NCBI GenBank assembly: GCA_017744715.1
Contig: JAGIAT010000007.1
Span: 306,202-370,201 of the forward strand
Reading direction: 5' to 3'
DNA: 64,000 nt
Source: Niabella sp.
GTDB taxonomy: Bacteria; Bacteroidota; Bacteroidia; Chitinophagales; Chitinophagaceae
Below, piece by piece: positions 55,437 through 64,000 of the stretch. The stretch's first letter is position 1. Each line of letters opens with the position of its first letter. The notes beneath the pieces are model-generated. The model had not been told where the DNA came from and did no database searches. It saw only the letters and a program-made list of their open reading frames with translations. The position numbers were made by a program, and so were the translations under genes.

Positions 55437-57302
55437 ATGAAAATCAGAATTATTGCAGGTTTTGCACTGCTGCTCATGACGACCCTCTATGCAACGGGTC
55501 AGCAAAAAACACCCTTTCAGGGCAAGGTTGGTAAAACACTGGCCGGTTCCGAAGAGTGGTGGCCCAGGCCCGTAACGCCTCCGGCCAATGCGCCCAATGT
55601 GGTATGGATCTTACTGGATGATGTAGGATATGGCGCGTCCAGCAGTTTTGGCGGACTGATCCAGACTCCCACGTTCGACTCACTGGCCAATAACGGGCTG
55701 CGGTATACCAATTTTCATACCGCTGCCATTTGTGCTCCTACCCGTGCAGCATTGCTCACCGGCCGGAACTCGCATTATGTGGGAGTAGGCGGATTTTCTC
55801 ATGTAGCCATGTCGGCCGGCTTTCCCGGTTGGAGCGGCCGTATTCCTGATGATAAAGGCACCATCGCCCAGATCCTGCAATCCAACGGCTACAATACATT
55901 TGCCGTGGGAAAATACGGGCTCACACCGGATGAAGAAGCCACCGATGCAGGCCCTTTCGACCGCTGGCCCGGTGGAAAAGGGTTTGAGCAGTTCTTTGGT
56001 TTCCTGGGATCGCAGACCGATCAGTATGAACCGGACCTGGTAGAAAACAATGCACATATAAAAACGGATGGCCGGCACCTGAATGATCAGATCACCGATA
56101 AGGCCATCGGGTATATTCAAAAACAACAACAGGCGGCTCCGGGAAAACCGTTCTTCCTGTATTATGCGCCCGGCGCCGTGCATGCGCCGCACCAGGTGGC
56201 ACCGGAATTCACCAACCGGTATAAAGGTGCCTTTGATGAGGGATGGGACCGGTATCGTGAGAAGGTACTGGCCAACCAGATCCGGCTGGGCGTAGTGCCA
56301 AAGAACGCCCAACTACCCGGTCGTAATACAGAAGTCCCTGCCTGGGATCCATTGCCGGCAGAAAAGAAAAAACTCTACGCCCGGTTTATGGAAACCTATG
56401 CCGGCTATCTTACATATACCGATTACTGTGTAGGCCGGCTGATCAGTTATCTGAAAGAGGCGAACCTGCTGCAGAACACCGTGGTTGTGGTCATGATCGG
56501 GGATAACGGTGCCAGTAAGGAAGGCACCTTCCAGGGAACCTTACAGCCCAGGAACCAGATCGGCAAACAAACAGAAGAAGAACAGTTCCGGTATAATCTT
56601 TCCCACATCGATGATATCGGGCTGCCCCAGGGAAAGAACACCAATTATCCGCTGGGATGGGCACAGGCTACCAATACACCGTTCCGCCAGTGGAAACAGG
56701 ATGCCAATGCCGAAGGCGGCACCCACAACCCGCTGATCATTTTTTATCCGGAAGGTATCCGGGAAAAAGGCGGTATCCGTACGCAGTACAGCCATGTGAT
56801 CGATATCCTTCCTACAACGCTCGATCTTGTTGGAATAAAGGCACCGGCCGCTATACGGAATATTCCGCAGGATACCATTCAGGGATATTCGTTATTTAAA
56901 ACACTGAACAATGCCGGCGCAACCGCAGATCATAAAGTACAGCACTATTATATTTTTGGTGCGCGGTCGATCTATGCTGATGGGTGGAAAGCGGCTACCG
57001 CTCACCATCCGGATGCCATCGATTATGTAAAAACACGAACCACCGGCTGGAAGGGCGATCCGGACCGTTGGGAAAAAGACACCTGGGAATTGTACAACCT
57101 GAACGAGGATTTTAACGAACGGGTGAACCTGGCAAAAAAATACCCGGAAAAACTCGAGGCGCTGAAAAAACTGTTTGATCAGCAGGCTGAAAAGAACCAG
57201 CTGTACCCGCTGATCGACTGGGAGGATGTGTATGAAAAACGGATTCATAAGAATTATCAACCCGCGGTGTATCAAACAGCCGCTCCTGCCGCAGGGAAAT
57301 AA
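55437..57302 (+). CDS. Secreted arylsulfatase (S1 family)
   Basis: Protein of 621 residues with a signal peptide (about 1-22). The formylglycine motif is C99-A-P-T-R with the conserved LTGR tail, so maturation by a formylglycine-generating or anSME enzyme is expected. Metal ligands include D61-D62 in WILLDDVGYG and the D-N of MIGDNGASKEG. HAPH and the C-terminal NLNEDFNERVNLA stretch are typical. It follows SusD by 43 bp and is probably co-transcribed. The SusCD substrate would therefore be sulfated, or the cluster could scavenge sulfate esters; the natural substrate is unknown. Confidence 0.95.
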   Translation: MKIRIIAGFALLLMTTLYATGQQKTPFQGKVGKTLAGSEEWWPRPVTPPANAPNVVWILLDDVGYGASSSFGGLIQTPTFDSLANNGLRYTNFHTAAICAPTRAALLTGRNSHYVGVGGFSHVAMSAGFPGWSGRIPDDKGTIAQILQSNGYNTFAVGKYGLTPDEEATDAGPFDRWPGGKGFEQFFGFLGSQTDQYEPDLVENNAHIKTDGRHLNDQITDKAIGYIQKQQQAAPGKPFFLYYAPGAVHAPHQVAPEFTNRYKGAFDEGWDRYREKVLANQIRLGVVPKNAQLPGRNTEVPAWDPLPAEKKKLYARFMETYAGYLTYTDYCVGRLISYLKEANLLQNTVVVVMIGDNGASKEGTFQGTLQPRNQIGKQTEEEQFRYNLSHIDDIGLPQGKNTNYPLGWAQATNTPFRQWKQDANAEGGTHNPLIIFYPEGIREKGGIRTQYSHVIDILPTTLDLVGIKAPAAIRNIPQDTIQGYSLFKTLNNAGATADHKVQHYYIFGARSIYADGWKAATAHHPDAIDYVKTRTTGWKGDPDRWEKDTWELYNLNEDFNERVNLAKKYPEKLEALKKLFDQQAEKNQLYPLIDWEDVYEKRIHKNYQPAVYQTAAPAAGK

Positions 57303-57315
57303 AAACACAAGGTTT

Positions 57316-57432
57316 ATGAACGACCTGAATATACTCGTAAAAAAAATAATCATCAGTATCAGCATTGTACTTGTACCACTGGCTTTAATAGCCGGTGGTT
57401 TGTACCTGCTGCAATTATTGCTGACACCCTAA
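57316..57432 (+). CDS. 38-residue single-TM membrane peptide
   Basis: Short frame MNDLNILVKKI... with one hydrophobic helix (about 9-36) and a final TP. The ATG at 57316 lies 13 bp after the sulfatase stop and the stop is 10 bp before the next start, so it sits in a tight operon. No family recognised. It might be a small subunit or stabiliser of the desaturase-like membrane enzyme that follows. Confidence 0.6.
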   Translation: MNDLNILVKKIIISISIVLVPLALIAGGLYLLQLLLTP

Positions 57433-57442
57433 AAGATATGAT

Positions 57443-58486
57443 ATGCATTATAAAATTGAAAATCCCCGGAAGCTGACAAGGGACATACTGGTCAGCATTG
57501 GATTGTACCTGTTGCCTGTTGTGCTGATGTTGCTCTGGTTTTATGTACGAAACGAAAAACCCTGGCAGCAAAGTACGGCCGATAACCTGCGGATCATGCA
57601 GGAAAACATTCCTTCCTGGCTGCGGTCTGTATTTACCCATCTTCGTAAATGGGGGCTGATTGTGCTGGCCATCGTGGTTGGAATCATTGAAGTGATCGCC
57701 GGTCTTTATGAGAACCGCCGCTGGACACGTAATGAAAAGATCCTGGACCTGGTTTGTTTTGTGGCGCCCAAGGTGTTGTTTATTCCGGTACTTACTTTTT
57801 TCAGTCTGAAACTATTGCCCCTGTTGTTGCCGGATGTTAAAGATGCGTTTATATGGGTGCCGTTCTGGTGGGGGGCGCTGATCATTGCGGTGGCCGATGA
57901 TCTTACCCAGTACTGGTATCACCGGCTGCATCACCAGGTGCCCTTTCTCTGGCGTTTTCACCGTACGCATCATTCCGCTCCTTATATGGGCATGTCCATG
58001 GCCAGCCGGCAGAATATTATTTATACCATCTTTTTTTCGCAGATCTACCTGATCGCCATCCTTACTTATCTTGGTTTGGGATTGCCGGCGTTATTTGTTG
58101 GCGGCGTAAAATCGCTGATCACGCTTTCGGCGCACAGCAGTATTAAATGGGATAAACCCTTTTACACCAACCGGTGGCTGCATCCCATCGGTTGGGTGAT
58201 GGAGCGGCTGATTTCTACACCGGCCACCCATCATGCGCATCATGCCGATACTACGGACGATGGTATCGGTCATTACAAGGGAAATTTTGGAAATATGTTC
58301 TTTATCTGGGACCTGATCTTTGGTACGGGTATCATTACCCGGAAGTATCCGGAAACCTATGGGATCAAATCGTACCAGGAGGAAGAGTGGTATGCACAGT
58401 TCCTCTGGCCGGTATTTAAATCCAAAAAGCAGGGAAGCGAATTGGCTAAAGGCGGGCCGCTTGTGGCGGAGGAACCGCAATCCTGA
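57443..58486 (+). CDS. Sterol desaturase / fatty acid hydroxylase family membrane enzyme
   Basis: Di-iron integral membrane oxidase of 347 residues. Histidine boxes: H160-R-L-H163-H164, H173-RTH176-H177, and HHAHHAD near the C-terminal third. At least four TM segments (about 13-35, 70-88, 110-130, 140-155). Family members hydroxylate or desaturate sterols, fatty acids, carotenoids or alkylglycerols; which one applies is not readable here. It is last in the SusC-SusD-sulfatase-peptide run, an unusual partner for a polysaccharide locus. Confidence 0.92.
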   Translation: MHYKIENPRKLTRDILVSIGLYLLPVVLMLLWFYVRNEKPWQQSTADNLRIMQENIPSWLRSVFTHLRKWGLIVLAIVVGIIEVIAGLYENRRWTRNEKILDLVCFVAPKVLFIPVLTFFSLKLLPLLLPDVKDAFIWVPFWWGALIIAVADDLTQYWYHRLHHQVPFLWRFHRTHHSAPYMGMSMASRQNIIYTIFFSQIYLIAILTYLGLGLPALFVGGVKSLITLSAHSSIKWDKPFYTNRWLHPIGWVMERLISTPATHHAHHADTTDDGIGHYKGNFGNMFFIWDLIFGTGIITRKYPETYGIKSYQEEEWYAQFLWPVFKSKKQGSELAKGGPLVAEEPQS

Positions 58487-58490
58487 ACTC

Positions 58491-58700
58491 TTTTACCAGC
58501 GGGGTCTCTCGTAAGAGGACGCCGCGCTCATACTGGTCGTAGGTATTCTGTTACCGGCGTCCCTTTCCGGAGACGCCGGTAAGAAGGCCGGCAAGTTGGC
58601 AATGATGGATGCCGTTATCTTTTACCAGCGGGGTCTCTCAATAGAGGACCCCGCGCTTTTATGGCGTCGTAGCTATTCTGTTTCCCGTGTCTCCTGGCTG
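58491..58700. repeat. 129-bp direct repeat with dyads, related in structure to the 49803 repeat
   Basis: TTTTACCAGCGGGGTCTCTC begins both units (58491 and 58620). The first unit has a GTC-T-CTC/GAG-GAC dyad and a perfect 11-bp dyad TTACCGGCGTC / GACGCCGGTAA with a 10-nt loop (58551-58582). The second unit keeps only the first dyad, extended to GGGGTC/GACCCC. It lies between convergent genes and could also terminate transcription. Confidence 0.8.
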
Positions 58701-58719
58701 CGGGGGCGGATGCCTTTAG

Positions 58720-61700
58720 TTAAAAACGTATCGTGTTCAGCCGCTTATCAACCAGGATGCCATCCACCGGTTTCAGTTCAACATCCAGCTTGCGTTTTGC
58801 TTTCAGTTTGATGATAAATAAATCCTGTGTGCCCATCAGCCCGGGCTGATCGCCGATGTTTACAAACGTGGGGTACAGGGCTTTTTTCCCATTGCTATGC
58901 AGCCGGTCATTGGTCATATTTTCCAGCTCCTTTATGTTTAACGGAGTAATGCCGGCAAACTCATAGTCCTGTGTATTGTAAGGCAGCGCAAAACTCAAAC
59001 CGTTTACGGCTTTCAGGTTTATTCCCTTTACAAGTACTTCAATGAGCTCGTCCTTATTATATGTCTTTTTTGATGTGGTGATTTCGATCTGTCCCTGAAG
59101 CGTATCTGCTGTGGTCATATCGGCACCGCCTTCAAGGCGTGTGGCCACATTGGAAATGTCATAGGCATCGATCAGTCCGTTCTTATTAATATCCCCGTTG
59201 CTGATATACCCTTCAAAGTCGCCGTCGCCGCTTCTTAACCCGGTATAGTTAATATAGGAGGTAAGATCATTGTTGTCGATGATATGGTCGTTATTGATGT
59301 CGCCGGGGATATAGCTTTCAGATCCCGGTACTTTAAATACATACAGCTCACGGCCCGAGCCAAAATCACCCACGGCCTCTGTTACCGAAATCTTTATATA
59401 ACGGGCTGTAGGATGGTTGCTGAAAGGGAAGGTTTTGGTATCGCCATTCTTTGCCCATTCAAACGTGCCCGCATCGGTCCAGTCAGATTTGTTGGTGCTG
59501 TATGCAATACTTCCTTTAAGCCATATGCCATTACCTCTTGTGCGCGGCAGGTACTGGATCTTGTCCAGCTGGTTTACAGATCTCAGATCCAGCACCAGGT
59601 TAAAGGGTACGGCCTTGGTACCCCATTTGGTATGCCAGGTATTGCCTTCATCAAAATCAAACAACTGGGCGATTTCACTGCCTTCCTGGTCGGGCGCCGA
59701 TCCGCTGGCAATAATATCCTTAATCGCAAATTCAAGCGGGTTCACCTTTGTTTTTGCAGAAAGGGTGGTCCAGGGCGATTGTCCGTCCTTGTTTACAGCC
59801 CGGATCCTGAACTGGTAGGGCGTTTCAGGGATAAGCCCGTCAAACAGCAGGCTGGTATCCCGGATGGTGGTGTATTGCTGACCGTTAAAATCGATCTCAT
59901 AAAAATCGGCGTTGGCTTGTTTTTTCCAGCTGGGCGTTAAGGTATAGGCCTGGCGGTTACTGTCGGTCACCTGTGCCTGTGATGGCGCAGTCAGCCTGCC
60001 GTGCTGTTTACGCAAATGCTCTTGAGGGGTAAAGGAAAATCCGTTTACCGTAAGCGTAATCGCATGGGTGGTAGCATCGGTGGCGGCCAGCTTTACCAGC
60101 AGCTGGGGATTTTTGGTGATCGGCGTTTGCGCAAAAGGACTGCCTGCTGTAGCAAAGCGGTTCAGGTTTGGCGCCGCGTCATAATAGTAAACGTTCACCT
60201 GCTTCCGGAAGTCTTCCAGTGACGAAGCCGCTTTCAGCTTCACCGTTGCCGTACCTGCTTTTGCAACAATAGCAGTGGGCTTCCGGGTAACATTGATCCG
60301 GAACTCTGTGGTCCTGTTTTTTATGAAACCATCGTAATCACCCCGGGTGGGCAGCACGGTAATGGTTGCCGTATTTTTTTGAACAACTGACCGGATCTGT
60401 GTAGTGGTGCCGGCGCCGGATTTGTAAGCTTCTGTAAAACCATCGTCGTCATACTCGGTAAATGTAGTGCTGCCTGCTGGGTATAGTTCGTAAATACGGG
60501 CGGTGCGGTCTATTTGGGTAATATTATTATTGGGGTTCGTCATAGGAATAATAGCACCGGCTTTTACGAATACCGGTAGTTTCCACAACGGCGCCTCAAA
60601 GTTATTCAGCACGCGGTTGCCTTCATAAGCAGCACCCGAAAAGTAATCGATCCAGGTACCGGCCGGCAGGTAAATATTATTGCGGATATCGTTTCCTTTT
60701 TCATCCGCCTTTGTTTCCTGGTAAATGGGGGCAACTAAAAACCAGGGACCGTATAAATATTGGTACTGCGTTGCCTTCCCAAAGGTAAACGCATTGGGAT
60801 ATTCGAGGAACAATGCCCTTATCATGGGCAACCCGTTTATGGCTTGTTTGGCGATGCTATAGGTGTAGGGCAGTAATTCCGATTTTAACTTCAGGTATGT
60901 CCGGTTTATGGATGTAACCGGCTCTCCCAGTGCATAAGGATATTTTTCGTTAGAGCCCCATCCATCCATATTCAGCTGCATGGGCGTAAAGGTTTTCCAC
61001 TGGAAGTCGCGGGTATTTACTTTGGTGTTTTTGCCACCAAAAATGCCATCCATATCCGACGTGATATTGGGTTGCCCGGAAAGCCCGGATCCGAGGTAGG
61101 TAGGAATATGAAAGCGGATGTATTCCCAAACACCACCGGTCTGGTCTCCACTCCAGATGCCGGCATAACGCTGGGTGCCGGCCCATCCGTCTAGCGAAAT
61201 AATAAAAGGCCGGGCATTGTTTCCGTATTTCGGCATGATGTGGCCTACGTCCGACACCCCGTTCAACCCGAATGAATAACCCGGACCCACCCAGGCTACA
61301 TCGGTTTTTAATACCCGTACGCCGGCGATGCCTACTTCTTTAATAATATCACGCTGCAATAATGCAGGAATGCTGTCTTTAGGATGAAGGTCCGATTGTG
61401 TCCATAGCCCGATCTGTACGCCGTTTTTGCGGGCGTAGTCTCCAAATGCTTTCAGGTTCTGGATATTACTGTCAAGCGTGCTTGTTTGCCCGTAACCCGC
61501 TCCGTATCCGTCATTGGGAAGGATCCAGCCCAGCGGGAGGTCGTGCGCCTTATAACGGTCGATCACGCCTCTTGCGGAAAACTGGTAATTGTTTTTTTCG
61601 CCGTTGAGCGATTCTTTAATACCGCCGTTATCTTTCTGGCTTTCCTTATAGCGCTTGCCGTCTTCAAAAAGCACACCTGCCGTATCCGCCTTCCAGTAGT

Positions 61701-62580
61701 CGCGGTTGTAGGCATTCAGATGCCCTTCATAAAAGCCAAATTTGGGCAGCAGTACCGGGTTGCCGGTCAGCTGGTAAAAATCGTTCAGCAGGGCTACCGG
61801 CTCCTGGTCAATCATAAAGAATACATCGAGGTAGTTGGTTTCATGCGAAAGGGTTACTACATTTTTTTCTTTTGCACCAAAATCGTATTTACCTTTTTTA
61901 AATGTATACCACATAAAGCCATACCCGTTGGTCGACCAGTAAAAGGGAGTGGGGGAGGCTACACCGCCGTCTGTCCAGCTGTTTTGGTTTTCGATGGAAA
62001 TGATCTTGCCCTTGTGCGAAAAACGGCCATTTTGTACACCGCCGCCATAAAAATATTCAGCCGGTTGCTCTTTCAGTTTCAGGCTGGTGTTTTTTTTATC
62101 AAATAATACCGGGGTAAGGGTTTGCAGTACGGTTCGCCCGCTTTTCTTATGGGTGATTTTAAGCAGGGTGGTTGCCCTGCTGAATTCGAGGACAACGGTA
62201 TTCGTAGCCACCATGATCTGTCCGTTATGACTCGTTACATCCAGCTTCGAAACGGGTTTGCGCGGATTGTTGATAAGCATCGATGCCGGTGGAGTGGCCT
62301 CCGGTGCGCGAAGGGCTCCTCCGGCAGGATCGGCAAACATGCGGAAGATATTTTCACCGTAAAAATCCAGCAGCAGTTCCTGCCGGTTGCTCAGCCGGAT
62401 CTTTACCGTGGTTGCGTTCACCTTCTCTGCGCCGGTTATGGCCACGGTATCGGCCGCGGGCTTTGCTGTGGCGGGCAACGGAGCGGTTGTTTGTGCAGTA
62501 GCCGTAAAAATAGTTGCAGTAGCAAGGAGTATCGTAGCGGATCCTTTTTTAAAAAAGGCGATTCCAGATTTCAGATTCAT
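58720..62580 (-). CDS. Large secreted GH31 family glycoside hydrolase with Fn3, F5/8C, dockerin-like and cohesin-like modules
   Basis: Protein of 1286 residues with signal peptide (about 1-29, ATAQ). An N-terminal beta domain (about 45-270) precedes the TIM barrel (about 275-620). The presumed nucleophile is D427 in LKTDVAW and the acid/base D479 in WSGDQTGG. Beta domains follow (620-860), then Fn3-like (about 865-945), F5/8 type C-like (about 948-1085), two dockerin-like calcium loops (GDINNDHIIDNNDL at 1093 and GDINKNGLIDAYDI at 1129) and a cohesin-like C-terminal domain (about 1163-1286). GH31 enzymes act on alpha-glucosides, alpha-xylosides or alpha-galactosides; specificity is not clear. 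Transcribed convergently with the SusCD-sulfatase genes. Confidence 0.93.
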   Translation of the reverse strand: MNLKSGIAFFKKGSATILLATATIFTATAQTTAPLPATAKPAADTVAITGAEKVNATTVKIRLSNRQELLLDFYGENIFRMFADPAGGALRAPEATPPASMLINNPRKPVSKLDVTSHNGQIMVATNTVVLEFSRATTLLKITHKKSGRTVLQTLTPVLFDKKNTSLKLKEQPAEYFYGGGVQNGRFSHKGKIISIENQNSWTDGGVASPTPFYWSTNGYGFMWYTFKKGKYDFGAKEKNVVTLSHETNYLDVFFMIDQEPVALLNDFYQLTGNPVLLPKFGFYEGHLNAYNRDYWKADTAGVLFEDGKRYKESQKDNGGIKESLNGEKNNYQFSARGVIDRYKAHDLPLGWILPNDGYGAGYGQTSTLDSNIQNLKAFGDYARKNGVQIGLWTQSDLHPKDSIPALLQRDIIKEVGIAGVRVLKTDVAWVGPGYSFGLNGVSDVGHIMPKYGNNARPFIISLDGWAGTQRYAGIWSGDQTGGVWEYIRFHIPTYLGSGLSGQPNITSDMDGIFGGKNTKVNTRDFQWKTFTPMQLNMDGWGSNEKYPYALGEPVTSINRTYLKLKSELLPYTYSIAKQAINGLPMIRALFLEYPNAFTFGKATQYQYLYGPWFLVAPIYQETKADEKGNDIRNNIYLPAGTWIDYFSGAAYEGNRVLNNFEAPLWKLPVFVKAGAIIPMTNPNNNITQIDRTARIYELYPAGSTTFTEYDDDGFTEAYKSGAGTTTQIRSVVQKNTATITVLPTRGDYDGFIKNRTTEFRINVTRKPTAIVAKAGTATVKLKAASSLEDFRKQVNVYYYDAAPNLNRFATAGSPFAQTPITKNPQLLVKLAATDATTHAITLTVNGFSFTPQEHLRKQHGRLTAPSQAQVTDSNRQAYTLTPSWKKQANADFYEIDFNGQQYTTIRDTSLLFDGLIPETPYQFRIRAVNKDGQSPWTTLSAKTKVNPLEFAIKDIIASGSAPDQEGSEIAQLFDFDEGNTWHTKWGTKAVPFNLVLDLRSVNQLDKIQYLPRTRGNGIWLKGSIAYSTNKSDWTDAGTFEWAKNGDTKTFPFSNHPTARYIKISVTEAVGDFGSGRELYVFKVPGSESYIPGDINNDHIIDNNDLTSYINYTGLRSGDGDFEGYISNGDINKNGLIDAYDISNVATRLEGGADMTTADTLQGQIEITTSKKTYNKDELIEVLVKGINLKAVNGLSFALPYNTQDYEFAGITPLNIKELENMTNDRLHSNGKKALYPTFVNIGDQPGLMGTQDLFIIKLKAKRKLDVELKPVDGILVDKRLNTIRF

Positions 62581-62989
62581 TATCGCTGAATTATATTAAA
62601 AATGATCCGGTAAAAGTAACAAAGCCCTGCCGTAAAAAACGGGTTTATGGAAACGATTGCACAGGGTATATGAACGCTGTAAGGATTAAGAACAAACGAT
62701 TGCATGAAGAAATAATCCATTCTGCAGCTGTTTTGAGAAACCGCTTGTTCGGTTTGCCGGCGGAATTGTATACCGGCTCCCGCGTTATTGAAAACGTTGT
62801 ACCGGTGAATAGAGATGATATGCTTATGATACCGGAATATAATCGGAGGGGAACGGCTCCTGCTTTTGTGTGCCGGAGCAGGTTAGTGCAAACAGTTCAG
62901 ATCCGGGCATTGGCAAAACCGGATATGTAACGGCAAGCGGACGAATGACTAAAGCCCGGATAATACCGGCGCTGATGCTACATGCTGTA
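62581..62989. other. Intergenic region, no confident gene
   Basis: A plus-strand frame at 62670-62930 (86 codons) lacks a signal, motif or coding-like composition and I do not call it. The region should hold the promoter of the GH31 gene (leftward). No clear terminator seen for the DUF3307 gene. Confidence 0.4.
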
Positions 62990-63727
62990 TTACGCACCGG
63001 TTAAACCGGATACCAGCAGCTTATTTACAATTACCCCGATTACGATGGCAATACCAAAACTTAACAGGGTTCCGATCAGGATGTATTCGGTCAGCTTGCG
63101 GTCCTGGCCAACTTTAAGATCGCTGAAACGGAAAACGGACTTGGCGGTTACCAGGAACCCGATGGCCACCCATTGCAGGTTCAGGATAAAGATCAGCACC
63201 AGTATGCGTTCTATATAACCGATCATCATGCCGGCGTGCTGCAACGATTTGGTTTCAATAACATCGGTTCTGATTTCTGTTGCCGGCGCCCATTTAGACA
63301 GGATCAGTTTGATGATTACGGAAACCGGGGTGGTCAGCAATACCAGGCCGGTGGTGGTAATCAGCAATGCATTTGCCTGTGACGGGTTCAGGTGCCATGT
63401 AAAGGGCTCCATCCACCAGGCGGCAAATAGGATCACCGCCAGGTGTAAAACCTGGTCCAGGATAAAAAACAGTTTCCGGTTTCGGGCGGTCTGCAGGTGA
63501 AGTTTTGCAAGATCGATCAGCAGGTGGCTTCCTGCAATAAGGGCCGCCAGCGGCAGGTACCGGGTATCCATTGTGATCAGCAGGATCAATGCAAAATGAA
63601 TGAGTACATGCAGGTACAGTTTAGGGCTTTTGTAGGTTTTGCGTTCTTTTTCTTCCACCCAGCGGGATGGCTGCAATACAAAATCGCCCAGTAAATGCGC
63701 CAGCAACAGTTTTATGAGTAGTGTCAT
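62990..63727 (-). CDS. DUF3307 family integral membrane protein
   Basis: Protein of 245 residues with about six or seven hydrophobic helices. The N-terminus LLLAHLLGDFVLQPSRWVEEK and HLLIDLAK are hallmarks of DUF3307 proteins; function unknown. It overlaps the SatD-like gene upstream by 4 bp, a pairing typical for this family. Confidence 0.9.
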   Translation of the reverse strand: MTLLIKLLLAHLLGDFVLQPSRWVEEKERKTYKSPKLYLHVLIHFALILLITMDTRYLPLAALIAGSHLLIDLAKLHLQTARNRKLFFILDQVLHLAVILFAAWWMEPFTWHLNPSQANALLITTTGLVLLTTPVSVIIKLILSKWAPATEIRTDVIETKSLQHAGMMIGYIERILVLIFILNLQWVAIGFLVTAKSVFRFSDLKVGQDRKLTEYILIGTLLSFGIAIVIGVIVNKLLVSGLTGA

Positions 63728-64000
63728 GTGTTAAGGCCGGTTATCGTTGTTTGATAATAGGTATTAAAATCCATCAACAGGTCAAATTGCGCCCGTTTGC
63801 GGCTCTGGCTTACGGCCGATTGATTGATCTTTAATTTTTCTGCGATCTGTTGCTGGTTCCAGTCTGGCTTTTCCAGGAACAGGTACACAATTGCTGCTGC
63901 CGCCGGGCTCCAGTTGTCCATGATCAGCGATGCAAACCGGGCCATCAGGTTCAGTGTGATATCTGTTTGCTCATGTCCGGTAGCAAGCGCCAGTGTGATC
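63724..64000 (-). CDS. SatD-like protein, 3' part (gene continues beyond window)
   Basis: The frame stays open to the window edge; an internal ATG at 63945 is not the start, because the coding-like upstream sequence (ALATGHEQTDITLNL) continues. The visible 92 residues include a helix-turn-helix (NQQQIAEKLKINQSAVSQSRKR), as in SatD family proteins that accompany DUF3307. Probably a DNA-binding regulator of the pair; inferred from the family only. Confidence 0.75.
   Translation of the reverse strand, partial: ITLALATGHEQTDITLNLMARFASLIMDNWSPAAAAIVYLFLEKPDWNQQQIAEKLKINQSAVSQSRKRAQFDLLMDFNTYYQTTITGLNT

Noticed and set aside
62670..62930. 86-residue open frame
   Set aside because: No motif, signal or likely start context; treated as non-coding.

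Overview
The window looks like a chromosome segment from the phylum Bacteroidota, most likely family Chitinophagaceae. The evidence is a SusC/SusD pair, a carboxypeptidase-like domain on the TonB receptor, 8-TM FtsX-type permeases ending in NPVKALRSE, a sigma-54 response regulator with GAFTDA, A-rich leaders without clear Shine-Dalgarno sites, and AT-rich intergenic heptamer arrays. The genus call is inference.

Region 1 (1-45.1 kb) is one large functional island. A minus-strand pair (NtrC-type response regulator, then histidine kinase) is followed on the plus strand by a small secreted protein, a MacA/HlyD-type adaptor, a MacB/LolD-type ATPase, an S41 peptidase, thirteen consecutive ~790-807 aa MacB/FtsX-type permeases (8332-42706, interrupted only by a secreted 18-residue-repeat protein), a second ATPase and a TolC-type outer membrane protein. 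One adaptor, one outer membrane channel and two ATPases for thirteen permeases suggests interchangeable permeases sharing one tripartite apparatus. Four places in the island (upstream of 3010, 3917, 15274 and 37800) carry a 17-bp motif, TGTWTYAAAANCGGACA or a derivative, followed at a nearly constant ~90 bp (outer copy) or ~70 bp (inner position) by a sigma-54 -24-like box. I read these as activator sites and promoters for the adjacent two-component system. They would split the island into units: 3010 alone; the adaptor unit; permeases 3 to 11; and permeases 12-13 with the second ATPase and TolC.

The spacers of this island are filled with degenerate 7-bp tandem repeats of several sequence families. 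Many end exactly at, or a few bases before, a start codon. A four-helix-bundle (23S rRNA intervening-sequence type) gene lies between two inverted arrays of these heptamers.

Region 2 (45.4-49.7 kb) is housekeeping on the minus strand: a metzincin-like lipoprotein, then NUDIX, CorA and DapF with 4-bp overlaps, a nucleoside phosphorylase, and a tRNA-Cys with terminator on the plus strand. Region 3 (49.8-50.4 kb) is a 161-bp tandem repeat with strong dyads; a structurally similar but sequence-diverged element lies at 58.5 kb.

Region 4 (50.7-62.6 kb) is a glycan or sulfated-substrate utilisation locus: SusC, SusD, an S1-type sulfatase, a 38-residue membrane peptide, a sterol desaturase/fatty-acid hydroxylase-family membrane enzyme and, on the opposite strand, a large secreted GH31 enzyme with Fn3, F5/8C, dockerin-like and C-terminal cohesin-like parts. 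The window ends with a DUF3307 membrane protein and the 3' part of a SatD-like gene (minus strand).
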